From Dirofilaria immitis (Eukaryota; Nematoda; Chromadorea; Rhabditida; Onchocercidae): a DNA stretch of 64,000 nucleotides. This document shows, in pieces, positions 52,185-63,197 of this stretch. Positions within the stretch are counted from its first letter, which is position 1; each line of letters begins with the position of its first letter. The notes below the pieces were generated by a model. It ran no database searches and was not told the DNA's origin. It saw only the letters and a list, made by a program, of their open reading frames with translations. The stretch spans positions 5,644,501 to 5,708,500 of the forward strand of contig JAKNDB010000087.1 of assembly GCA_024305405.1 (NCBI GenBank), in the 5' to 3' direction. Position numbers and translations under genes: made by a program.

Positions 52185-53490
52185 TCAAGCGAATGAGATC
52201 ATAATTGCGAATTTAAATATCAATTATGCAAATGAAATGAAGCATTCCAATGTTAAAAGATTCTAAATTACAACATAATTCATGCATAAAAATCTCATTT
52301 CACATAATAACATGAAATATCTTAGGATGAAGGATATATTATTATAAGTGTGCAGTAAGTTAAATACGGAATAAACTTCTCAAAGAAAACGGAAGATATC
52401 AACAATAACCAATTTGCCTATGATCAGAATCGCAAATTTCTAAAAAATGCGTGAAACAATGCTGAAAGTTCGATATATATTAAAGGCTATAAATGTGAAA
52501 TAATACTTAAATATACCTATTATCGAAATTTTTGATATATCTAAACTTTATTTTTTATTTACGGCAAAATTTTTCGTGGCAAAAAATAAACCTTTATGGA
52601 TACGAGCAACAAACTACTATGAAAAATAATCGCATTCTATTGCAGTTGATAAATCATTAGAAAAAATTGTGATAATACATTTTCATAACAACTTGGTGTA
52701 TCATCAATCAAATGACGATAACGTACGTTTGAATAACATCGATTAAAGTATTTATTTGCAGTGAACAATAAATAAACTGATCCTTTCAAATGGAAATATA
52801 TATCTGATCTTTTTAATAAAAACCTTTAGACTTTAAAAAAGACGGTAAATAGCAATCATAGTTCCGAAGGCAAACCTAATTGAAAACTCTGAATTTGATC
52901 CTATGGCATCTCAAATTTGTTTTCGTTGATGATTGAATTACTTATTGCTCAAATGTAGTACCGCAATAAAAGTATTTAGATATGATTAATTTGCAATGTG
53001 AATAATAGTCCGTTTTCATGGTTTCGTCAAATCAATTGCTTGAAAAGAATTAGAGGTGATAAGTTCGCAGTAGCTTGATGTTCAATACCCATATCAGAAC
53101 ATTTTCGAGCAAAATAATTATTGTAAAAAATTTCGATTTGCAAAAAAAATCAGTTCATTTTCAGCATATATTCATCGTTTACTGAATTGCTCAAATTATA
53201 TGGAATTTGAGAGATTTTCAGAATCACTTACAATATTCCAAGAGAAAAATTCCAAATTTAAAATCAATTAATTTTCAAGAGAAGTGATCAGTTGCATGTT
53301 TTTAAAAATGCACAAACTAAATGCTTTTGTACATTTTGTGCTTTTCAAAATATAATTACAGAGGATTTCTTCACTTCAAACAATTTTAGACATTATAACA
53401 GCGGCTACTGAAAAATGATTCATCAGTTTATGCAGCACAATGGTTTTAAAATTATTATAATTTACTGAAATGGATTACTTTAACATATTT
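52185..53490. other. Intergenic region
   Basis: AT-rich sequence between the convergent channel gene and the minus-strand orphan gene. Nothing supported. Confidence 0.4.
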
Positions 53491-54034
53491 TTAAACGGTA
53501 TTCTCGAATTCACGATCATTAAATTCTCTTGAATCACCCCAAAAACTACTATCTTTTTGTTGGGTTTTGCAAGCGAATGAAAATTTTCTGAAATCAAGAC
53601 GAGGATAGTCAATATTAAAATAATGGCGCTCAATACTATATGTATTGTAATGTTTTAGTTCGCAATTTGGATTTTTGCACAAAAAGATGCATTTTGAGGA
53701 ATCGCAAAAAATTTCATGATAGCTTGATTTTTTGCGACTTTTTAAAGTTTCTTTTTTCAAAAAGACATAAACAGGTTTTCTCTTAGAAACAAGAGAGCTG
53801 AAAAATTAACGAGTGCTTATGTTTTTATGCTCCTTTAGGAAAAATATTTTTCGATGAACACAAATGATTAGAGACTCTATTGCGATTAAAATAAAGCTGC
53901 ATAACATTTTTGAAAACTGTAATGCTTTGATAATGATCTTTATTGATAATAAAAGATGAACCTAAAATTGCCACGTAATTGCAGAAGTAATAATTCAAGG
54001 AGGAAAGATTATGAAAAAAAATGGCAAATTTCAA
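53491..54034 (-). CDS. Two-exon orphan gene (about 159 aa)
   Basis: Exon 1 53862-54034 (start MKFAIFFHNLSSLNYYF, then ILGSSFIINKDHYQSITVF) joins exon 2 53491-53797 through a 64-base intron with GTGTTC donor and TTTTTCAG acceptor. The phase (2+1) fits and reads NRVSNHFSLVSKRKPVYVF across the junction. Exon 2 continues KKETLKSRKKSSYHEIFC and a Cys/His cluster (C-x4-C-x3-C-x4-C, then H and RH: CDSSKCIFLCKNPNCELKHY) before a polar tail and TAA at 53491-53493. The cluster could bind zinc but matches no finger type I can name. Two long frames linked by a legal intron argue for a real, possibly lineage-specific gene. Confidence 0.45.
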
Positions 54035-57000
54035 GAGGAAAAAATTAATTGTATATATATTTCTTATTTATTTATTATATTACTTTGGATCGAAATCTTT
54101 AGGTTAATTTATTTTTTATAATTATTTCTTCCTAAAAAAGCTTTTATTCAAATTTTAAATATCATCAATCAAAGCATCAGTGCATGAAGATATGCGATAT
54201 AAAGGAATCAGTAGTAGCAATAATGAAGTAACAAGAATAAATATAAAATAATAAAGGTATATTGCATCTCTGCTTGCATTTACTAAAATGACTCAGAATC
54301 TCCGTTATTTCTAAATATTTTCAAAATTTATTTAATTGTCAAAGTTACTGTACGAGCTAACAAACTGCTATCTTTCTCCTACTTCGAACAGTAATATTGA
54401 AAGGATGCCATACAGTATGATTGCTTATGACAATATATTGTATTAATGACGGAATTTTTGGCATTGATCTTATTATATGGCATAATTATATACAAAAACC
54501 AGATATTCACTAGCTTTCATCTATGGTATTATGAGAAATCGAAGGTTTTCAATTTCATTCATTGGCACTTTTCATCATTACAGTGTTGGCACAACTTATA
54601 TCAAACTATTTACTTATATACTGAACGAACGACTGATAATTGCTTTGAAGCTCGTTACAGCAAAAAAACTTTTATTTATCATATCATGAGAAAAGTATTA
54701 ATCGAATGTTTATTAATAAATTTTATCATAAGCAGATTACTCAGAACATATAATATATTTACAGAGCAAATATCTATTTAATTTTTCGAGATTACAATTT
54801 TATTATAATATCATCATGATTACGATTTTTGCGCCATAAAATTAGGCGGAAATTTGCAGGTGAATATAAAATCAAAGTAATACTATCACGATAATGATTT
54901 TAAATATTCGCTCTTTTATATTGCACAGACGTTTTTATTGCACTTTAAAATTGTCATTGCTCAAAAACTGTTAAACAAAAAAGCAATGATAGATTGATAA
55001 ATAATTATTCAATCGTAAATTTAAATTTTGGGGAGATCATTATCAGAAAAATTTTCTTAAACCAAAAATGCCATAATTCAATACTATGTGACATTGTTTG
55101 AAAAAATTGTTTATTGTCGTCGGAACCTTGAATAAAATTTTTTTTTCATTTGAAAATGAAAAATCATTTTCGTTCTATCCAGTAATCTAATACATTGCGA
55201 AAAATAGAAAGTCATTTATTTCTTCCCCATCTTCTTTATTAAACATGGTAAATTCTGGATAATCAATGCTTTCATTCTCTTTTGCTTACGATGAGTGATC
55301 GACAAAAAAATGAAGCTAAAACTGTTAAAATTTAAATTGCGAAAATATGAATTCTGCCAAGCAACTTCTACTTGTATTTCAGAATAAAAATAAGGAATAA
55401 TGTTTTTACTAAATACGTGAATTTTAAATTGAGCATTATCATTTCTTCTAGATGACCTGCTACAGATCATGTTATAGATCATTCAGAAGAAATGATAAGA
55501 TACTCGTATTAAAAGATATGCATCCTGCCAAGCAACATCTACTTGTGATCATGTATGATATGATCATGTATCACCTCTTGTTTTATCATGTCTTTATTTT
55601 TTGATTGAGTAGATCATTTCATAATACTAAAATTTTTCTTTATTAAATTTTGCATATCGGAATTTGTAATACGATAGATTTTTTCAATATTTTAAAAATG
55701 AATGAATGAAAAATCATTAATTCATTGTAGAGATTCAAAAAGCATCTCATAATTATGATTTTATAACATATATTTCATAGCATATTTATTTAAAAATTGC
55801 TGTATTTTTGGTATTTTTCGGATAATCATTTATTATCCATTGGTCATTATCACGGTGGTAGTGATGATGGTACGGATTTTATACTAAACAAAAGTATTAT
55901 TTATACAAAAGTATTATTTTTATGTATTTGTACTTTTTTGACGTAAATATAATAACATAGCAATTAAGATTAATTCAGTTTATTTTATGTTGTAATCATT
56001 ATTAGAGAAAGAAGAATCCGTCAAAGATAAGTGTTACGTATAATAATGCGCTAATCATTTACGTAATCTATTTTAGAATTGAAGACATTAACTTTTGCAT
56101 ATCATTAAACAACCATATGCATTCAAATTTTATTAAAAAAAATATGTTCAATAGAAAAGATTTCTTATTATGTTTTCAATTTGCAATAGATTTAATGTGG
56201 CGAGAAGCAGATAATTAGTAGACAAAAATATTTGTTGAGCATGTTTAACTTTGATATGTTTTATAACTCCGGTAGGAGGAAAAGAAGTTGATGTGCGCAG
56301 TATGGCATCAGGCATTGTTAATTCCATTCAGTCTAAATTTAATTTTTAATTTAATTTCGGCGGCTCGATTTTTACTTTTGAAGAATTCTGAAATAAAAAT
56401 TTTCAATTTGTAAGAAATTTGTGCTAGATTGTTTCGTTATGTGTTCAAATATTAAAAAAAAAGAAAAAAAACTATTCAAAATCGAATTTTTTTATGCTGA
56501 TAAATTGATATTATACTTGCAATCATTTGCTTTTAGAAAAGCAAACTTTTCAAAGAAAGAAATTCAAATAGCAAAGAATGTTTTTAGCAGCGAGATTTTT
56601 TATTTGTGCGAAATAATATCAATAACTGAATGATAAATCATTTTTTCTTAAATTTGAAAAATCAAGCTATCTGTTTCTCTATTATCTGCCTCCTATTTAC
56701 AACATTGACTTTAGATAACAATTCGGTATCACGAATTTTGTCATGGAAGTTTAGTTCTTGAAATAAACAACAGTTGTGGAGAATGATTTTTTGTTTATGT
56801 CGTAAAGCAATTATCAGAGAATATCCAAGTAGATTGATTACTAAGTTATTTTTCTCTTTAAGCTATTATAATTCTTCGCTCGTAGGGATATCGAATAGAA
56901 AATACTACTTCTAGAGTATTGGATGAGAGCTTTCGCTTACAACTGATTAACCAGATGATTTTATTTATTTATATGGTGAGAATTTGTTTACAATCAAATA

Positions 57001-57985
57001 TGGCGCTTATGCTGATCAGATCGAAGATGATAAATGATTCCTCAAACACTGCATATGTCATGATTAGATTACCATATCAGATCGAGAAATGGGAACGAAC
57101 AAATGAATTTACTAAGTTATCTCGAGATACATATACTTCGATTATTTTGACATATAATATCATTAAAATATTTCGGTTATTCGGATAGATTTCAATAATG
57201 ATAATAAAATGATATAAACTTAGAAATGATTGGATCAGAATTAAATTTATAAAAGAGAAAGGAATGAATGAAATAAAAATGCATAGCAATTACAGTGATT
57301 TATAAAACCACCATTAATTATTCCTCTCGCAACCGATTTAAACACACCTAGTATTTTGTGTTGTTAGATTTTTTGACTTTCCAACTTTCTTTAGAAATGT
57401 AATTTGCCATGTTAAATAGGTCAAGAAATGATGAAAATTAAAAAGTAGTCATTACACAGTCTTTTTCGTTTCCAGATCCGTTAAAATTTTAGATCAGGTT
57501 AGAAAATAGGAGCAGCAAATATCAGGTCATTTTAATTAAGGGATTCGACGAGAAAAGCAACAGATTTTGATAGGAAAATTGGAATTTTTGTTTCTCTTTT
57601 TTTTTTTTATAAAAAGATTATGGATTTCCGAAAATAGAGCATACTCCTACATAGTTTATTCCAGTATTCTTTCGCAAATTTGGCATCAGTAATTTGTAGA
57701 CGCATTGTTGGATGAGATAAGAAAAAAGGGTTAAAAATGTAATATGGAATATTAAAATCCTTGGGACGTATTTCAGCTTCTGATATATTCTTTTACACTT
57801 CAAATTAAACTTTTTCAGCAACTTACTTATTGTGCCATAATTTTTTTTATACTATCAATGTTCTTTTCTTTACATCAACTCTTCATAATGAAATGAGAGC
57901 AGGACAATCATTTTTAATCCAAGAATTTTATTAAGTTGGTGAATATAAAAGCAGCTGTTTTATGTTAAAATACCACCTCTTAAAT
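54035..57985. other. Gene-poor AT-rich region
   Basis: Contains a 111-codon plus-strand frame at 54446-54781 (no splice or family support) and a diverged direct repeat (TGCCAAGCAAC-TCTACTTGT) near 55357 and 55529, followed by a doubled GATCATGTAT. Nothing else supported. Confidence 0.35.
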
Positions 57986-58002
57986 GATTATGGAAAAGAT
58001 GG

Positions 58003-58026
58003 ATCCCAGTGTCGGAGCACTGGGAT
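58003..58026. repeat. Wolbachia-style palindrome (ATCCCAGTG ... CACTGGGAT)
   Basis: Perfect 9-bp arms around TCGGAG, preceded by GATGG and followed by GATACCG. This CCCAGTG/CACTGGG palindrome is characteristic of dispersed repeats in Wolbachia genomes and is foreign in composition to this AT-rich host sequence. It lies about 200 bases before the synthetase fragment. Confidence 0.6.
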
Positions 58027-58230
58027 GATACCGTTTGTTACGCAAATTACCTGCTAATTGCAATGTTTATACAACTATGAGCGTGATGCTGCAATGGCAT
58101 CATCGTTGACTGGCAAAACTTGTATCTTTAATTTGTACTATTATCATTAGCAGTTATTAATGGTGTATGCAAAATATTGAGTATTAAAAGCTTTTTAAGT
58201 ACAGTAACAATGTTAGTAATAACACAATGT

Positions 58231-58455
58231 ATGCATGATATAGAGTATATATGCAAAAATCCTGAGGAATTCGGGAAAGCGATGAGGAGCAGGGGATTAA
58301 AAATTTTATTGTGGAAGAAATATTGGAAATCGATCATGATAAAAGGTCATTAACCACTAAACTGCAAGATTTGAATAGGAAGCGCAATGAAGTCATAAAG
58401 CTAGTCGATCTTATAATAAATCGTGAAGTTTGCGAGAATCTGGATAGTAGTAAAC
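58231..58455 (+). pseudogene. serS: Fragment of bacterial (Wolbachia-like) seryl-tRNA synthetase, 5' end
   Basis: ATG at 58231 reads MHDIEYICKNPEEFGKAM and RSRGLK. After a one-base loss in the A-run 58299-58303 the next frame gives NFIVEEILEIDHDKRS, LTTKLQDLNRKRNEV and IKLVDLIINREVCENLD. This is the start of the N-terminal tRNA-binding coiled coil of bacterial SerRS (family pattern: I-R-xNP-E near residue 8, SRG, E-I-L-E-I-D-x-x-R-R/K near 30). Only about 75 of some 420 residues remain and the catalytic domain is absent, so it cannot be functional. No intron, standing in a eukaryotic gene-poor region: best explained as old transfer from the Wolbachia endosymbiont. Confidence 0.75.
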
Positions 58456-58680
58456 CGCGTTGTCATTTATATCGATCTAGAACGTGACAATAATTAATGT
58501 GCGTAGTAGAAGAGTTAGGTGATCTATGGGCGTTTGAGAGGGGCAACATATATTTTATGTACGTACTGTAGTTCTGGCTGGTAGATTATCTGCAATAAAT
58601 GGTGTTGAACCGAAAAGTACTTAGCCTTAGTGCTATTCCTAAAAGAGTTGTGGAATCTAAATTAGAGAGGTAATTATTGT

Positions 58681-61375
58681 AATTAATCCAATATCAGAAG
58701 GTCAAGTTACGGTATAATATATAATCGTTTAGCAAATTATCTAGTTATAATATCAATCTGTATCTCATTAATTAAGACAAAGTTAAATGTTCGAACATGT
58801 AATAAGCTATCAATTAAACAGGAGAAGAAAGATATAGGATAAACTGTGTTTTGATCCTTTCAAAGTATTAAAGGAATTGATAAATTTTGTTAGATAGCTA
58901 ATATAATCATTTTATTAATGCTGACAACGCGATTAGAAATGATTCTCTCTCTTGGTACTTCTTCAAATTGTACTGTTTATTTTAATGATAGAACAAAAAT
59001 TTACTATACTGAGAAAGATGAGAGAAATTATTGTGTGCGTTCGTCTAATGATTATTTGATAAAATGATATTACTTTGATTATTCCAATGAAAGATTAGTG
59101 ACAGTATCCTAAGTTCAGGAAAGAGGGCAACGAATCTTATCCTGTATTCTAAGTTCTCTCATACTCTCTCCATTTAGCGTTGCAATTTGATACTGGTGGA
59201 CGATCCTGATGAAAATAGACCATGGTAAGAGCTTACTCAGTATTTTCAGTAAAAGGATCAGAGCAGTTAATTGGACGGCTCAATGATAAATGAACTCATA
59301 TTCTAATCTGCCTAAATTATATCACTTTTAAAACAAAAGACCAAACTTGTAATTTTCGAGATATCCCAACATTAATGATACTCTTTGAAAAGAATGATTA
59401 ATTGACAGTAAGAAATATCATTATCATAAAACAACGCCAACATAAGATACGATTTTCCATATATTTTTTCTATATGTTCGTTTCAAATACAAATTTTATA
59501 AATTTCATTAAATTTTCTTATAACAAAATGTGTAGTCGATTTGCATAGATGCAAACTTTCACTTCTTCTAATTTAGATATAATTTTTATTTTCTGAGTAT
59601 TATTTTCTGTTCTTTATTTTTCTTCCTTCAGTTTAATTTGCCGCAAGATTAAATTATTATTGCGGCTTCATCATTGCATTAAAGGAACCTCAAACTTTTA
59701 ATAATCACATATGAAAGTAGAATTCTGTTGAACTTAAGAAATGTTTAAGATCTTCAAATACCTACTAGAGAGATATCGCTAACGGAGCTTTAAATCTCAT
59801 TAAAAGTTAATACTTGGACATATTTATAGTAAAATCCGAAGGTTTAAATATTGAACTTGATATGGATTCTTCATACTATCTATAAAAGCAGTTAAGGCAA
59901 TTCAGGATACATAGATCAGAGTTGAATTTTTTTTTCAGCAAAAAGAAAAAATTTGTTTTACTCGTTGAAATTTTTTAATAAGTAAATGGAATCATTCGTA
60001 GGAAATGGCAACATTTCTCTCCCATTTATTTATTCCTCATTAATGATATCTGAAGAATAGTATGATTCTATTGAAGTTCAAATATTAAACTTTTTTTCCA
60101 GAAATTTAACCAAAAGCATTCAATTATTTCATCTTTCATTAATTTAACAGCAGCATCAAGTGAATGAAATATTCAGATGATAGATATAGTTTATTAAAGA
60201 ATAGTGAATGACTATGTTGGATAGCATGCACAAACACTGATGAATGAATGAATGATTCATAAGGCAGAACAGAGCAATCAGGTAATTAGAAAGAAAGAAG
60301 AAAATGACGAATAACGCTTGATGAAAAATTTATTTAAACATCTATGAGTTGAAGAGGTGCATAAAGACAATGATGAAAGCAGAAATTGAAGAGGAAGAAG
60401 AATGAATAACAAAGTTGATCGACTGAATTTGTCGTCCAAAATTGGTTGGAAAAGAGGTGACAAACAACAGGACAAGGAATTTGGGTAGATGGAGGGGCAG
60501 AAGCAATGGGATCCACTCTAGTCATTATTTCATTTCTGCTATAATTTACGAATTATAAACAAGCTGTCCATCTTTTAACGTAATATTGTTTCTATTAAAT
60601 AAAAATCTTTTATTAGTTCCGCTGTTTTCTCTATTTTGTTTTTAATTAGTTCTTCAAAAAAAGTTTCTATTTATATTCTCGTCATTTCGATCATACAACT
60701 TCGATGTTACTCATTTTTGTAATTATGAAAAAATGTGGAACGTCACAGTCTCGTTGTATTACTTTTCGCATGCAACATGCAAAATTTTATTGGCTTATTT
60801 TCCATATTCTCTCGTAGTAATCCCTGTATAACTAGGCATTCATGGGTCAGATTTGAAATAATGCTAATTAGTGAAATAGATGAAATAGATTCTCCTAGGT
60901 ACATCTTTCGTCCTTTCTTTCATCCTTTAATTTTTTTCATCATAACACTGTGCCAATTGTTTTTGATGGATTATTCGTTATATTATTTAAATCTATTGCA
61001 TTGTTTATTTCAAGACATCAAAAAAGTTTCCAAGTATAGCATTCTTAATATTAGCGCTCTGAGAAAAATCATACTTATAAGTCAAAAATTAAAATAATCT
61101 TTTTAAGAGAAAAGAATAGTTTAATTTTAAAATTATCAAACTCCAATGGAAGGTATTGCAGTATCGAAATTACAAAATTGCGATAATAAGAGATAAAATC
61201 GATAATAAAAATAATCAAATGAAATGGCAGAATAATAAATAATGAATAGAAATATTTTTAAAAATTATTAATGGTTTTGCAGACATATTTTTGGCAAACC
61301 AGAAAAAGGGAAAATTACTTCTCGATCCAAAATTAGAAAATGTGGAATTTCCATATGAAGACAACGATTGACGTT
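58681..61375. other. Gene-poor AT-rich region
   Basis: No splice-bounded coding block. Includes a TGAATGAATGAATGATTC simple repeat near 60240. A purine-rich stretch at about 60340-60480 gives spurious frames on both strands. Confidence 0.35.
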
Positions 61376-61535
61376 TTATCTTTTTTCCGAAGGCGAAATG
61401 TTTGATTGATATTGTGTACCTGTATTTGGATGAATATCCGGTTTATTTCTACTTTCACTACGGCCGTAGTTTTTCTCTTGAAAGAAGTAATTTCCTTTTC
61501 ATTCATCCTTCTTTTCCTTTGAGTATCAAACATTT
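61376..61535 (-). CDS. Possible terminal exon, unidentified
   Basis: Acceptor TTGATTAG, then MFDTQRKRRMNEKEITSF and KRKTTAVVKVEI. With one added A in the AAA run near 61440 it continues KPDIHPNTGTQYQSN and ISPSEKR to TAA at 61376. Without that base another frame runs on to 61333. Candidate last exon of the gene starting at 62582. Weak. Confidence 0.3.
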
Positions 61536-62456
61536 CTAATCAAAATAGAAGAGATTTTGATTGGCGGGTAACATTTATTTTCAAAGAACGTTTTGCACAT
61601 TTCAATATAATTTAAGTGATAAATATACATACATTAAATTCTGCTTATTATTTAAACTGATTTTTAGTAGTGCCTGCACAGTATCTTATATTTCATTGCT
61701 ACACATCATTAGTTCAATTACCATGGCATCATTTGTTCTGAATTCATTTAATACTTCTAAATAAAAATTTCCAATTTATTATAGCCATAGCTGAATAAAT
61801 CATTGTTAAAAATATCACCTAATTATTTTTTTTTTTTTATATTTGGCGATATGATTTTCAAATATATTCGTTCTTGATTATTTTAATTTATTCAATGTAT
61901 TTCTTTCATGTTTACAAAGAATGCTTGTCAATACATTTCAATATCGGTTCAGATTTTCATAACTAAATGATCTGAAAATTTAAAAAAAATGTTTTATTTT
62001 AAAAATTTTTGCTTCAAATAAAAATAATGACATAATAAAAATTGGAAGAACTGAAAATCAATTTCAAGATTGTAATAGTCCACATTTAATTGCACTATGT
62101 TTTTAGAAAGTTTCAAAAATATTCTAAAATTTTAATAAAAAGTTGTAGTGTAGTAAGATTATATATTCATTGCAATTATTAGTAATTTTTTATTTTATAT
62201 AGCTGAAATTGCAGTTCTTTTTTAAAGGAAGCTAGAACAATTGAGATTGATGAGATCTAAATTTTCGGACTAAATAAATAGTTTATTGATTTTAAAGTTT
62301 CTTAGACGGCAGATGTAATTAATAAGAGAAAGGAAATGAGAAAGCTGTTGCTATTGTGAATTTGGAAATGAACCAGGTTAACCAATATATCTAGTAAAAT
62401 GGATTATCTTTAACGAAGAAAAACTGAGCCAAGCCATTTTTAATGATGCAGTTTAC

Positions 62457-62582
62457 TTGCAGAACACCTTCGTCAATGATATATGTTCCATAACACGATT
62501 CATTGAGTCGGTCCAAATTATTCAAACGAGTTTTTGCAGTCATTCTTGATGAGAACGCAACATTATAGCAATTACTTGGCAT
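62457..62582 (-). CDS. Possible first exon, unidentified
   Basis: A CTCTCAG acceptor, 12 bases of leader, then ATG and 42 in-phase codons (MPSNCYNVAFSSRMTAKTRL, NNLDRLNESCYG, TYIIDEGVLQ) to a GTAAAC donor. An acceptor placed just before the start codon is typical of spliced-leader trans-splicing. The following exons are not identified between 61.5 and 62.4 kb. Not recognised. Confidence 0.38.
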
Positions 62583-63076
62583 TATATTAATTTTCTGAGA
62601 GACAGCTTTTTCTATTAATAATTCAAAGTAGAGATTTTAATAAGTAATCTGCTTTAGCTTTCAAGTTTTCAAATTTTCTCAATAAAGTCTTTTTAATTGA
62701 TTTTACTCCATATCAGTCCGAATTGATATATTTTCAATATCGAATTTGGTCAGTGATAGAGACAGAACGTTCATTAATGCTGAATAAAAAATTTATATTA
62801 CATTAAATTTGGTGGGACAAATCTTTTGATTGTCAGATGCAATTCTTTATTCATATTTTTCAAGGGAAAAAATTCATATCATCATATTTTAATATAAACT
62901 CTCTGTTAGTAATTCAAATATTTTAGCTATATAACTAAATTTTACATAAGACCTCGAAAATCCCCTACAATATGACATAATATGGAATATGGATTGTGCA
63001 TAAATTCTGGAAATTAATTATATAATAAATTCTATTAAAATTCGAATAACTCGTAGAATAATAATTAATCAATTAA

Positions 63077-63197
63077 TTATTTTTTCCTATTACTAGATCT
63101 CACGAAAATATTTATATCCCAAAGATTAAAAATCACTAATCTTGTTTTCTTCCGTCCACTTTCATCAAATTTATTTTTATACTTATCCTCTCCAATC
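63077..63197 (-). CDS. Possible terminal exon, Lys/Arg-rich
   Basis: GTTTCAG acceptor, then a 39-codon frame (IGEDKYKNKFDESGRKKTRL, VIFNLWDINIFVRSSNRKK) to TAA at 63077. It lies about 500 bases upstream of the ATG at 62582 on the same strand. Codon composition is only mildly coding-like. Confidence 0.25.

Larger units (their letters stand above)
57986..58680. other. Candidate Wolbachia-derived nuclear insertion
   Basis: Tract bounded by eye. It holds a Wolbachia-style palindromic repeat (58003-58026), a seryl-tRNA synthetase 5' fragment (58231-58455) and, from about 58567 to 58672, two frame-shifted pieces reading VVLAGRLSAINGVEP and KVLSLSAIPKRVVESKLER that look bacterial but that I cannot name. 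No introns, several frame breaks. Exact ends are not visible. Confidence 0.5.

Noticed and set aside
54446..54781. 111-codon plus-strand frame starting MTEFLALILLYG
   Set aside because: Long for chance but hydrophobic and low in GC, with no splice sites, poly(A) or family resemblance. Left as unsupported.
58128..58337. 69-codon minus-strand frame
   Set aside because: Overlaps the serS fragment on the opposite strand. The plus-strand protein match is specific.
60735..61097. 120-codon plus-strand frame
   Set aside because: Opens without an ATG. Phe/Ile/Leu-rich as expected for AT-rich noise, with no splice or homology support.
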